Origin: Flexithrix dorotheae DSM 6795
GTDB lineage: Bacteria; Bacteroidota; Bacteroidia; Cytophagales; Flammeovirgaceae
Length of the DNA: 64,000 bases
Assembly: GCF_000379765.1 (NCBI RefSeq)
Contig: NZ_KB903431.1
Location: 263,788-327,787 of the forward strand
Direction of reading: 5' to 3'
Both the position numbers and the translations under genes were made by a program. Shown one piece after another: positions 18,460 to 27,307 of this stretch (the stretch's first letter is position 1; every line of letters starts with the position of its first letter). The notes under the pieces were generated by a model. It made no database searches, had not been told where the DNA came from, and saw only the letters and a list, made by a program, of their open reading frames with translations.

Positions 18460-18557
18460 TTAAGTTTACTTTTAATTACTGCTTAGGATTTTGTAAATAC
18501 CGTTGGGTTTATTTCTCTAGGTCATTAAAAATTTAACTTTGAAATGAATAGAAATTT

Positions 18558-18666
18558 ATTTTTTCAGTAAAAAGCATTGAAGTAAGTCACCTAGTCAAAA
18601 GTCACTGTAGAAATCATCACCATTCATTGTGGTTTTGTACTTGATTTTATATTTTAGGTTTGATTT
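18558..18666. repeat. Imperfect direct repeat of about 108 bases, copy 2
   Basis: Second copy of the repeat at 17325-17432, same orientation, between the FGE-like lipoprotein gene and the next secreted-protein gene. Because both copies lie in intergenic DNA beside minus-strand genes, they could also be related 5'/3' untranslated regions of a duplicated gene unit. Confidence 0.75.
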
Positions 18667-18701
18667 TCCCTGTCAAGCACCTATTAGATGAGGTTATAAT
18701 T

Positions 18702-19355
18702 TTATTTATTTTTTGACTTGGTCTCTCTCAACAAATTTTCTTTTTTATCAAAATACTTTGTTGAAATTAATTTGCTGTTTTGATCATAAATAAATTCTAT
18801 AAATGCACAATAGCAAAATCCTATTTCTACAATATTTCCTTCCACGTTAAAGAAAGTTCTTCGTACTTTTTGCCCATTTTCAAAATAGTCAATTTTTATC
18901 GTTGAATAACCATATCCTACATGGTTTACTAATACCTCATTTTGGTCATAGGTGTTAATTGTAGTTAATTGTCCTTGATCATTATATACATTTTCAATTA
19001 TTGCATATCCTTCTATTCCGTTAACCAAATTATTTTCTGAGTCTAAAAATTTTTTCTTAATCATATTTCCGTTTAAATCATATTCCATCTTCATTATAGC
19101 ATTGCCTTCATATTTAGACTCTTTTAAGTTGCCTTCTTTATCCAACATCCTTGTCTCAAGATGTAGTCCATTTTTATCATATATTTCTTCTGCCTGAAAG
19201 TCAATTTGATTTGTTTCTGAATTAATATATTGTGTTCGAATTATTTTTAAATCACCTCTTTTTTCTTCTTTTATTTCTTTAGTTATTCCAGATTGTGCGA
19301 AGAGAGGTAAACTAAATATTATGAAGAAAAAGCTAAGCATTGTTTTGAATTTCAT
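18702..19355 (-). CDS. Secreted protein with tandem YD-like short repeats
   Basis: The protein has 217 residues with a signal peptide (1-20, LPLFAQ). The mature part is a run of short beta-hairpin units of the type YDxNGxxxxxKxFD (for example EEIYDKNGLHLETRMLDKEG, YDLNGNMIKKKFLDSENN, YDQNSKLISTKYFDKKEN). These resemble MORN-like or YwqK-type repeats. Such repeats form extended beta-sheets; the binding partner is unknown. A CYC motif lies near the C-terminus. Confidence 0.6.
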   Translation of the reverse strand: MKFKTMLSFFFIIFSLPLFAQSGITKEIKEEKRGDLKIIRTQYINSETNQIDFQAEEIYDKNGLHLETRMLDKEGNLKESKYEGNAIMKMEYDLNGNMIKKKFLDSENNLVNGIEGYAIIENVYNDQGQLTTINTYDQNEVLVNHVGYGYSTIKIDYFENGQKVRRTFFNVEGNIVEIGFCYCAFIEFIYDQNSKLISTKYFDKKENLLRETKSKNK

Positions 19356-19721
19356 CTCTAATTGGGATTTAATTATCTTATTGCATCCAACGGTTATATT
19401 TACCTACGGATTATATTTTACATTTAGTATCTAGATAATCTTTTTAGAATAACCAGAAAATAATTTTTCCAATTAAAATTCACCAACCATTTAATCCTTA
19501 CCCTTAAACCCCCACCCAAAATCCAACTAAAATTCCCAACAAAGTTACCCTTTCGTGGAGGACACATCCTCCTCAAGTCTCTGCAATTGATGCAAAAGTG
19601 TTCGGCATAAACCCGCTGTTCCTGGCGCCTGATCCATTTATTCCGCTGCCATTTGCATTTAGTCCTCCAGAAAGGGTGGGGCTGGTTCAAAATTTTTGTT
19701 GAACCTTTAACCCATCAAATC
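19356..19721. other. Gene-free stretch before the RadC-like gene
   Basis: These 366 bases hold a REP-like palindrome (19557-19572) and, further right, a GC-richer stretch leading into the RadC-like gene. A minus-strand frame covers it but has no protein-like features. No promoter match is convincing. Confidence 0.5.
19532..19572. repeat. REP-like palindromic repeat, copy 2
   Basis: GGAGGACACATCCTCC (19557-19572) differs from copy 1 by one base, which changes one position of the right arm (GGAGGAC/ATCCTCC). It is preceded by the same ATTC..AACAAAGTT..CC context. The two copies bracket about 4.6 kb of cargo genes in direct orientation. Confidence 0.65.
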
Positions 19722-20186
19722 ATGGCTAAAGAAAGAAATTCATTGTTCCAGGTGACTGAAGTTGAAATCTCTTACCACTCAAAAGTTCCTGCAAGTGAGC
19801 GTTACAAAATTACCTGCTCCAGTGATGCAGCCGAGTTGCTGAGAAAGCACTGGGAAGATGGACAACTCGGTTTTGTAGAATCCTTTAAAGTCCTACTGCT
19901 CAATAGAGCCAACAAAGTTTTGGGCATATTCACCGCTTCAAAAGGAGGAATTTCTGGTACAGTGGCCGATCCCAAAGTAATATTTGCAGCCGCACTGAAA
20001 AGTTGCTCCAGTGCTTTGATATTATGCCACAATCATCCCAGTGGCAACCTCAACCCCAGCCATGCAGATATCCAACTGACCAACAAATTAAAAGAAGCCG
20101 GTAAGTTTCTGGATCTGCCAGTGCTGGATCACATCATTCTTACAGAGGAAAGTCATTATTCTTTTAATGATGAAGGCATCCTCTAA
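19722..20186 (+). CDS. RadC/JAB-domain protein (JAMM motif)
   Basis: Starting at the ATG at 19722 (MAKERNSLFQVTE) the protein has 154 residues; an upstream in-frame codon at 19653 would add 23 unlikely residues. The JAB/MPN domain is complete: ESFKVLLLNRANKVLG, then the zinc motif LCHNHPSGNLNPSHAD. In Bacteroidota this short form is regularly encoded on conjugative elements and prophages, where it is called RadC-like although a DNA-repair role was never established. It lies on the plus strand opposite the transfer operon, 109 bases from the convergent traJ. Confidence 0.85.
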   Translation: MAKERNSLFQVTEVEISYHSKVPASERYKITCSSDAAELLRKHWEDGQLGFVESFKVLLLNRANKVLGIFTASKGGISGTVADPKVIFAAALKSCSSALILCHNHPSGNLNPSHADIQLTNKLKEAGKFLDLPVLDHIILTEESHYSFNDEGIL

Positions 20187-20196
20187 GGATGCTTTT
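20176..20196 (+). terminator. Short hairpin at the RadC-like stop codon
   Basis: GCATCCT (20176-20182) and AGGATGC (20186-20192) form a 7-bp stem whose 3-base loop contains part of the stop codon, followed by TTTT. A second stem (AACCACCA at 20203 / TGGTGGTT at 20236) follows and may serve the convergent operon. Confidence 0.55.
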
Positions 20197-20295
20197 ATAG
20201 TGAACCACCATAGGAGTTTAAGGAGATTCCAAAATTGGTGGTTTGATTTAAAGGAAGCAAATGTGCACGGTTGCCCTTATTCATTTTCTTAGGCA

Positions 20296-21195
20296 TTATT
20301 TAGCAGCTTTTGCCAATTTCCCCAAACGAGCCACTTTGGAAAATGAACCGGTAACCTTGGTGGCCAAACCCACAGCAGCTGCCATAAAAATGGAAGAAGT
20401 GGTTTTTCCCACATAAATGGAGGTAAGGAATGGCACAAGTATATAGAGGAAACACAACACGATATTGATAATTAAAAATAGTGGTGCCAGTCCGGGATCA
20501 AAACCATCGGCAATGGATTGGTAATGCAGGGTGTAAAAATTATACACCAGTGCATCGAGTAAATTGAGCGTAAGCAACCAGCAAACAATGGAAAAGTAGA
20601 AATCAAACCATTTTTTAATGCCATGGGTAAAACCTGGCATTAGGGCAAACATAAAGGCTAATGGACCGACAATTTTTACAAATGAGAGCAAAAACATTCT
20701 CAGGTAAAGAATTACAAACCGGATGATTCCGGTAAGCCCTCCAAAAATCATATTCGTGAGATAAGAATCGAATTCTCCCACAGCTTGCCTGAAGGCTAAC
20801 ATTTGATCTTTGATGTTATTCCAGGCTGCTTCCCAGCCGGGTTCACCGGGTTTTACTTTGGGAGAACCACTGATCATGTTGAGGGTGTTTTCAATTTCCT
20901 GCTGATCCACCAGAAAATCACTGCCATATAAAATGACGGTAAAAAACTGATCGAGCATGGGATTCCAAACCATGTAGGTAAGCAGGGCAATGAAGATATA
21001 AAGGGTATCCCGATAAAGCTGGTAATTGAATTTCAAACCGGAAATGAAGCCCTGAATCACCTGAAGGGAAAGGCGAATGGTAAGAATGGTCGCCCCAATT
21101 TTAATGGCCAACTGGCTTACTTCTCCCATAATCACCTTCACTGAATCCAGAAAAGGCTGGTGAACTGCAATTCCGTATATTGAAAATTCCTCCAT
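20296..21195 (-). CDS. traJ: TraJ, VirB6-like inner-membrane channel protein
   Basis: This 299-residue integral membrane protein has about six to eight transmembrane helices and a basic Ala/Lys-rich C-terminal tail. The segment order and sequences such as LRMFLLSFVKIVGPLAFMFA and IKKWFDFYFSIVCWLLTLN are typical of the Bacteroidetes conjugative transposon TraJ family, the counterpart of VirB6/TrbL in type IV secretion. It is the last gene of the leftward transfer operon, preceded by the TraI/VirB5-like gene with a 91-base gap. Confidence 0.8.
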   Translation of the reverse strand: MEEFSIYGIAVHQPFLDSVKVIMGEVSQLAIKIGATILTIRLSLQVIQGFISGLKFNYQLYRDTLYIFIALLTYMVWNPMLDQFFTVILYGSDFLVDQQEIENTLNMISGSPKVKPGEPGWEAAWNNIKDQMLAFRQAVGEFDSYLTNMIFGGLTGIIRFVILYLRMFLLSFVKIVGPLAFMFALMPGFTHGIKKWFDFYFSIVCWLLTLNLLDALVYNFYTLHYQSIADGFDPGLAPLFLIINIVLCFLYILVPFLTSIYVGKTTSSIFMAAAVGLATKVTGSFSKVARLGKLAKAAK

Positions 21196-21286
21196 TGATG
21201 TAATTGATTAAAAATTATAGATTTTATTGTAGCCACAAGTGTTGGGAAGAGGAATAAATTACCTCAATAATAATTAGCACTAGTGC

Positions 21287-22096
21287 TTAATATAATTCTT
21301 TAAGGCTGTTTTTAAACTTGAGTTGCTCAATAATTTCCTGTTCTTCTTTGATAATGGGGTCCGGTTCGCTGAAAATGATTTTATCCAAATCTTCCTGAAG
21401 CATGAGGTTAGAGCGGATGAGTTTTACACTTTCATTCATCAGCATCAAAATTTCCCCATCTGTCAATTCAATTTGAGAAGTATCATTCAGGATGACATTA
21501 ATTTCCATAATTCGTTCTTCATTTTTTTTCATGAGTTCGGAAATCATGGCAGCCCGATCAAATTTTTTAGATTCCTTCAATTCTGCCATTTCCCTTTTTT
21601 TCTGCATGCTTTCCACCGTAGATTTTAGGGAAGTGGCAGAGTAGGAAATGCGGTTGTAAGTGGTATTTAAAGCTTTTAAAGTGGTGGCATCATAATAACC
21701 CTGATTAATGCTTCTGGCCATTTCATTGGTCCACTCGGTTTTGGGGATGTAGTCTGCAGGATTCATATTGATTCCAGTAGTTCTGCCAATAGCCCAGGCG
21801 GCATCACCCCAAATTAAGCCTTTGACATTTTCCCTGTTTTTCAACCGCTCCCGAATCTCCTTTTGTTGCCTGTAAATTTTCTCCAGATTCCTTTTGGCTG
21901 CCAGCGCATCTTTGGAAAGTGTTTTCAGGGTTTGAAAAGTTTCCACATCCTGAGCAAAAGATTTGATGTCTATGCCAAGCATTTTGGATAGAATGGAAGT
22001 TGTGACCGGGTCAGGGGGAGGAGGTAAAACCTGAGCAGTACTTTCAGGGGAAGATATTTTTATAAGAATAATCAATATGAAAACAATTTTTCTCAT
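21287..22096 (-). CDS. TraI/VirB5-like periplasmic conjugation protein
   Basis: The protein has 269 residues with a signal peptide (1-21, ending STAQ), then a proline patch (VLPPPPDP) and long amphipathic helices for the rest of its length. Helical secreted proteins directly upstream of traJ/virB6 are usual for the VirB5/TraI position in Bacteroidetes elements, where they assist pilus or mating-channel assembly. The assignment rests on position and helical character, not on a strong motif. The start overlaps the previous gene's stop by four bases. Confidence 0.6.
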   Translation of the reverse strand: MRKIVFILIILIKISSPESTAQVLPPPPDPVTTSILSKMLGIDIKSFAQDVETFQTLKTLSKDALAAKRNLEKIYRQQKEIRERLKNRENVKGLIWGDAAWAIGRTTGINMNPADYIPKTEWTNEMARSINQGYYDATTLKALNTTYNRISYSATSLKSTVESMQKKREMAELKESKKFDRAAMISELMKKNEERIMEINVILNDTSQIELTDGEILMLMNESVKLIRSNLMLQEDLDKIIFSEPDPIIKEEQEIIEQLKFKNSLKELY

Positions 22097-22485
22097 TTCG
22101 GCAATGGTCTTTGGAAAGTATAAATTTGTAAGTATTCATTTGTATTGGCGAAACTGGAATTATCGCTACCTCTTCCTTTATAATCTAGGGTTGAGGTGGA
22201 GAATAAAATCCAACCATATTTATTCATATAGTTTAAAATTTCATTGGCAGTTTTAAACTTATCACCTTTAGGGTTTTTTGAGTAATCTTCTAGTTTGGTG
22301 GAAAAATTAGACATCTCAATAATAGGATTTGGATTCACCCCGGAAGGTTTCACCAAAGTTCCACCCTGATAATAAACCCGCACTCTGACAGTGGCATATT
22401 CCATGGTTCTGGGCACGGTATCATTTTGGGTAAAAGCTGGTAAAGACAGCCAAATCAGGCAAAGATTCAATACAATTGTTTTCAT
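22093..22485 (-). CDS. Small secreted protein of the transfer operon
   Basis: The protein has 130 residues with a signal peptide (1-19, LPAFTQ). The mature part is beta-rich with YATVRVRVYYQGG and a C-terminal YLQIYTFQRPLP. The central segment (TANEILNYMNKYGWILFSTS) resembles small proteins that report on an unchanged housekeeping-type DUF fold, but I cannot name it. Four-base overlap with the downstream gene and an 8-base gap to the upstream lipoprotein show that it belongs to the transfer operon. Confidence 0.65.
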   Translation of the reverse strand: MKTIVLNLCLIWLSLPAFTQNDTVPRTMEYATVRVRVYYQGGTLVKPSGVNPNPIIEMSNFSTKLEDYSKNPKGDKFKTANEILNYMNKYGWILFSTSTLDYKGRGSDNSSFANTNEYLQIYTFQRPLPK

Positions 22486-22493
22486 GGGTCAGG

Positions 22494-23207
22494 TTAATTT
22501 ATTTGTTGTACCATAGTTGTTTGATCAGACCAAAGGTTTTCATTGTCTTTTACTTTTAATTTGATTTCATAGCGACCGGCTCCCTGGAAAATATAGTCCA
22601 AAACAGGAGTTTTGGAAGTATAAGTCACCCCATCCACTTCGAAAAGGAATTCGCTTATTCCGCCTCCCCATTTTTCATCCAGATCCAGACTTTCAGAAGC
22701 ATCCAAAACATAATGAAAGGGATGTGCCACTCCTTTAAATGCCACTGAAATTTTGGGCATGGGTGGCAGGTTTTCAAAAGCTTTTAGCTCCAAAGTAACA
22801 GGCTTTGAAGTGAGTCCAAAACCATCAGTGGCGCTAAAAGTGATTTGGTGTATTCCAGTCTCAGTTGGTTTGTATCGCAATAAAAGCAGGGAGTCCGTAA
22901 GGGAAATACTGTTTGAGTGATTGAATTGAGTATTTTCAATCCACAACTCGCCATTTCCAATAAAATCAAAGATTAGTTCATGCAAATTGTCATCATTTAA
23001 AGATAAATGAAATTCGAAAAAATCAGAAGCTTTTCTAAGTTTAATCGAATCAGTGAGATGCGTGACCAATTCATTTGCTCCCGGTTTTTTTAGGGAAACT
23101 TGTGGTGCAAGATTAATTTCTTCCATCATGCCAATTCTGGAATCACAGCTGACTAAAAGACTTAATAAAGCTAGTAGTTTCAGTAATTTTATAGTAGTAT
23201 TTTTCAT
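22494..23207 (-). CDS. PKD/Ig-domain lipoprotein of the transfer operon
   Basis: The protein has 237 residues. The lipobox LLVSC places the lipid-modified Cys at about 21. Two Ig-like beta-sandwich domains follow; the second has PKD-like features (VLDASESLDLDEKWGGG and GRYEIKLKVKDNENLWSD). Its ATG overlaps the stop of the giant upstream gene by one base (TGATG), which implies coupled translation with the T9SS-exported protein. It may anchor or present that partner at the outer membrane. This pairing is inference from coupling and shared domain type. Confidence 0.75.
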   Translation of the reverse strand: MKNTTIKLLKLLALLSLLVSCDSRIGMMEEINLAPQVSLKKPGANELVTHLTDSIKLRKASDFFEFHLSLNDDNLHELIFDFIGNGELWIENTQFNHSNSISLTDSLLLLRYKPTETGIHQITFSATDGFGLTSKPVTLELKAFENLPPMPKISVAFKGVAHPFHYVLDASESLDLDEKWGGGISEFLFEVDGVTYTSKTPVLDYIFQGAGRYEIKLKVKDNENLWSDQTTMVQQIN

Positions 23208-26200
23208 CAGTTAGTCTTAGTCAGTTTGATTAAACCATATTTTTCATTAAGCCTGAATTTGAGGAAATACAGACCCCTGGGGAGGTTATTGGTATCAATT
23301 TTAACCCCACCAAAATCAGTGTTTCCTTCCCAAATCACTTGCCCAGTGGCATTAATCAGCCAAAGAGAAACTTCTCCTTTTACTTCATTTGGAAGGCTTA
23401 AATTAATTTCATTTTTAAAAGGGTTGGGAAAAACCGCAATGCCCAATTCATCCGGATCAGCCAGTCCTAAAACCTCGGAGGTGGAAATGGGTTTAACTTT
23501 GATTTGACTTGTCAGGGTATCTAAACAGCCCGCACTGTTTTCCACTGTCAATGTCACCTGATAATCCCCGGCAGCATGGTAAAAATATGCCGGGTCGGGC
23601 AGGGTAGAAGTGCCTCCATCCCCAAAGCTCCATTGGTAACTTAAGGTGGTATTGCCTGCCTTTTCCAATGCACTAAAGCGAACGGCTTCATGCTCATTCA
23701 CCTCTTCTTGACCGGCCTGAATGCTGGTGGGTAAAGGCAATACCGGCACTTCAATGGAAATGGCTTCAGAAAGGCAACCTGTGAGATTTTCAGCTTTGCA
23801 AAAAACTGTAAGATCGGGGGTAGCTTCTATCTGAAGCACTTCTCCTGTGGTCAGTTCATTCCCTAATTCATCATACCAATGAAAATTTTTCACACTGTTT
23901 TTATCCAACACATAAGCTGTGATTTCCACCAACTCACCAGGGCAATAGGCTTCTTTTTTAAGTTGAATATTGGGTAAGGGAGCCGTGTTTTCCATCACCT
24001 CAATTTCCTTTATTCCTGAATAAATACAACCGTTAATTTCTACGGTATAATTAAGCAAAAACAATCCTGTTCCGGCAATTTGAGGATCGAAAGTGTGGCC
24101 AATTACCCCAGCCCCAGACCACTTTCCATTGGAGTAATTAGTGTAATTTGAAAGATCAAGAGTGGAGCTCCCCTCACATATTTGAATCCTTTCACCAAGT
24201 GAAGCGGATAAATCCATGTCCTTCCCCAACCCTGCCGTTACGGTAATTATTCTATGGCCTTTCAAATCACAGCCATCTTCAGTCTGGTATAAATAATCGA
24301 TTTGGTAAGTGCCAAAACCTGCTTTCCCCGGATCAAAAGAATTGTTTTCAACTATACCTTTTCCAGTGAAAATACCGCCTTTAATTTCAGCCTCCTCCAT
24401 CAAATCAATTGCCTCAGCAAATTGGCATATGCTTAAACTGTCCCCAATATCAATGGGATCATCCCCATAAACAATGGCACTTACCGGAACTTTATCACTT
24501 TCGCAACCATTCAGAGATTGGGCAGTCACAAAGAAAGTTTTGCTTTGGGAAAGTTCTTCTGTTACCAGTTTTTCTCCAATGAAAATAGGCGTTTCATCCT
24601 TTTCATTGGCATACCAGCGATAGTTGAGATTGACCGGATTGTTAACTGATAATTCAGCCCTTCCACTGGATTTGCAAATGGCCTGACTTTCGGCTTCCGG
24701 AGCATCGGGAATACTTAAAATTTCCACCCTAACTTTTATTCTTTCACTTTGACAAGCCAGATGATCCAGCCTTTTTATGGCTACAAAATAAGCAGTAGTA
24801 ACAGCAATATCAGGCAAATGAAGCGTGGGACCGGTTCCAATAGCACTTGTTGCTTCTAAACTTTCATACCAGAAATAATCGTGGTCATCTGGTGCACCAG
24901 TGGCATTCAAAATGATATTAGAACTTCCACAATAGGGTGAAGGCTTGTCTACAATGGGTTTGGGAGGCAGTGCGTTCACTTTTATCTGTATCCATTTTCC
25001 AGGACCTTTGCACCTTCCATTTACAGGAACCACCTGGTAACTGTAAGTTCTGTTTTCAAGTAATATACCAGTGGAGAATATTCCATTAGTTTGCGCCAGA
25101 CTATCCCCACTTTCTGATAAAAACAAATACGCATCCGCATAAACAGAACCTGAAGCGGAAATGGAAGCGGCTTCTCCCACACAAATTTCAGCAGGAAATT
25201 GCAAATTGGTAATTTCTCCCGGCAAATGTTCCATGGTCACCTGTATTTCAGCCGGAAGACTTTCACAACCCGTTTCATTGACAGCTGAAACATAATAAAT
25301 TCCTGAACTGTAAACTGGGCCCAGGTTAAAAATTCTGCTGTTTCCACTGGGATTAGGCAACTCAATTTTCTCTGGAGATATTTTGGAATACCACTTGTAG
25401 GCTACAATTCCACTTTGAGCCTCTGGTGCGATTATGCCTTCCTCCCCGTAGCAAAAGGAATAACTTTTATTGGTTGGTCTGGCTGGTAAATCTACTAAAG
25501 TAACATCAAAAGGAAGTGCTACACTTTGGCAGGTTTCCCCCGATTCATAAGTGATGCTACTGGCCACAAAAAATCGCCTTTTGTTATTAAAAACCTCATT
25601 TTTCCAAATCGCTGGTTCAAAGGTATTGCCTTCTCCAAGCACGGTTTGTCCATCTTTATCCAGCCAGATGATTTTGGTATTCGGTGAATTATTCGGATTT
25701 AAAATACTGATCAATGCTTTTTGTCCTTCTCCACAAACAGGGGCAAAAGGTTTTAAGTCCGGAGTTTGGGGAATATCCCGGACGATAAGGGAAATTTTAG
25801 CCCGCTTTGGATTAGTGCATTCTTCCCCGGAGATATTGGTCCTGTAGCTTTCCACAAAAAAATCATAAGTGCCTGAAGCTGGGATATTGGCCTGAAAGGT
25901 TTTACCGGATTCATCCTGATTAAATAAAGGTTGCCCTCCAGATGCAGTCGAATACCATCGAAACTGAATGGCTTTGTCAATCAGGTTGGCTGATAAGGTA
26001 TAATTTCCCGGACCACACTTGTAAATGTTGGCAGCAGGAATCAATTCCGGGAGTTCCTGAAAGGAAATGGTGGATGAGGATTCCTCACTAAAACAACCGG
26101 AAATATCCCGGTATTCTGCCACTGTGATAAGTTTAATGTTTTCCGAAACCTGCTTTAATAAAAGCTCGGTGCTTTCTCCTAAATATTCTTTTTGCTCCTG

Positions 26201-27289
26201 ACCATTGCCCAAGGTAAAAGCTTTGTACCACCTGTACAGAAGTAAAGGATTGGGGTTTTCCACTACCATGGTCTTATCCTGAATGCCACAGACCGAAGTG
26301 GAAGTGACCTGAGGAGCAGCTGCTTTTTTGAAAAAAGTGATGGTTCTGGTATCAGCATCCACACAACCATTGGCTGCCTGATAAGTGTAATTCAGATCCA
26401 CTGAAATCTTTTCCTTATTGCCTAAAGCTTGCTTAAAATCAGCCGGATTGATTTCACCGGCAGTGATGGTAATTTCGTTGAATTCAGCAGGTAAAGTCCA
26501 CTTGCCTTTTTGGGTGATACTATTTCCATTGAATTGAATTTTGGGATCTTTAGCAGGATCATCAAAAAAAGTATGGAGGTTGACAGAAGGGTTTTCTATA
26601 CAAATCTGAATAGGTTCCCCTGCAAATACTACAGGACTGGGCTTGACTTCTAATGTGAGTTTTAAGGTTTTGGTACCATTATAAAATTCCCTTGAAATGG
26701 GTATCACATGACTGCCTGTTTCAGCTTTTTTGGTGTCAAAAAAACCTTCTGCATTGACCAGATGATGGTTGAAGGTCACCTTGTGATCATAAAAAGAGAG
26801 GAAGTCTTTCAAATCAATTAGTCCTTCATTTTGGCAAAAGGAAAGATTTTGATCAGTGAGGTTAAAAGCAATAACTTTGATGGTCCATTGCCCAACTGTT
26901 TTAATATTTTCTGTATCATCTGTGAGGTTACAACTGCCATCTAAAGAGTTATAACTTCCAGAGCGAATAAAATAGGATTCTCCCATTTTATATTCGGTGG
27001 TAGTTAGCGGATTCAACTTAAATTCATCGGTAACAGTAGCGGAAGTTGGGGTGAAATCCAGTCCTCCCAAAGGCAATTCAAATTGATAAACCGCCTGATA
27101 GAAAAAGTTGAAATCTGCCCCGGAGCATCCCCTCGAACAATCCCCCAGCGTACAATCTTTTTCCGGCACGGGAACGGTAGCTTCCGGGCCATATTGGTAG
27201 AATTCTAAGGATTCGTAATAAGGAGTTGTTCTTTGGGCAAATACCCAGAAGGGAAATAATAGTAAAATGGTGAGTAGTAGTTTGGACAT
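23207..27289 (-). CDS. Giant T9SS-exported Ig/PKD surface protein inside the transfer operon
   Basis: This 1360-residue protein has a signal peptide (1-18, FWVFAQ). From about 200 to 1180 it is a string of roughly ten Ig-like modules of 80-90 residues, each with paired Cys and a YRWYKA / YKWYSK / FWYESL type strand. A PKD domain follows (about 1190-1265, YQWSFGDGGTS). The C-terminus (about 1275-1360) is a type A T9SS sorting domain (VFPNPFKNEINLSLP ... GLYFLKFRLNEKYGLIKL). It should be delivered to the cell surface. It lies in the middle of the conjugation operon, between TraO and the PKD lipoprotein, with an 18-base upstream gap and 1-base downstream overlap. A surface adhesin that stabilises mating pairs is the natural hypothesis. 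Confidence 0.85.
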   Translation of the reverse strand: MSKLLLTILLLFPFWVFAQRTTPYYESLEFYQYGPEATVPVPEKDCTLGDCSRGCSGADFNFFYQAVYQFELPLGGLDFTPTSATVTDEFKLNPLTTTEYKMGESYFIRSGSYNSLDGSCNLTDDTENIKTVGQWTIKVIAFNLTDQNLSFCQNEGLIDLKDFLSFYDHKVTFNHHLVNAEGFFDTKKAETGSHVIPISREFYNGTKTLKLTLEVKPSPVVFAGEPIQICIENPSVNLHTFFDDPAKDPKIQFNGNSITQKGKWTLPAEFNEITITAGEINPADFKQALGNKEKISVDLNYTYQAANGCVDADTRTITFFKKAAAPQVTSTSVCGIQDKTMVVENPNPLLLYRWYKAFTLGNGQEQKEYLGESTELLLKQVSENIKLITVAEYRDISGCFSEESSSTISFQELPELIPAANIYKCGPGNYTLSANLIDKAIQFRWYSTASGGQPLFNQDESGKTFQANIPASGTYDFFVESYRTNISGEECTNPKRAKISLIVRDIPQTPDLKPFAPVCGEGQKALISILNPNNSPNTKIIWLDKDGQTVLGEGNTFEPAIWKNEVFNNKRRFFVASSITYESGETCQSVALPFDVTLVDLPARPTNKSYSFCYGEEGIIAPEAQSGIVAYKWYSKISPEKIELPNPSGNSRIFNLGPVYSSGIYYVSAVNETGCESLPAEIQVTMEHLPGEITNLQFPAEICVGEAASISASGSVYADAYLFLSESGDSLAQTNGIFSTGILLENRTYSYQVVPVNGRCKGPGKWIQIKVNALPPKPIVDKPSPYCGSSNIILNATGAPDDHDYFWYESLEATSAIGTGPTLHLPDIAVTTAYFVAIKRLDHLACQSERIKVRVEILSIPDAPEAESQAICKSSGRAELSVNNPVNLNYRWYANEKDETPIFIGEKLVTEELSQSKTFFVTAQSLNGCESDKVPVSAIVYGDDPIDIGDSLSICQFAEAIDLMEEAEIKGGIFTGKGIVENNSFDPGKAGFGTYQIDYLYQTEDGCDLKGHRIITVTAGLGKDMDLSASLGERIQICEGSSTLDLSNYTNYSNGKWSGAGVIGHTFDPQIAGTGLFLLNYTVEINGCIYSGIKEIEVMENTAPLPNIQLKKEAYCPGELVEITAYVLDKNSVKNFHWYDELGNELTTGEVLQIEATPDLTVFCKAENLTGCLSEAISIEVPVLPLPTSIQAGQEEVNEHEAVRFSALEKAGNTTLSYQWSFGDGGTSTLPDPAYFYHAAGDYQVTLTVENSAGCLDTLTSQIKVKPISTSEVLGLADPDELGIAVFPNPFKNEINLSLPNEVKGEVSLWLINATGQVIWEGNTDFGGVKIDTNNLPRGLYFLKFRLNEKYGLIKLTKTN

Positions 27290-27307
27290 ATAGCAAGCTG
27301 ATTTGGG

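Noticed and set aside
19424-19690. Minus-strand frame of 88 codons upstream of the RadC-like gene
   Set aside because: It crosses the REP-like palindrome and its product (rich in Trp, Arg and Cys) looks like translation of a non-coding repeat.
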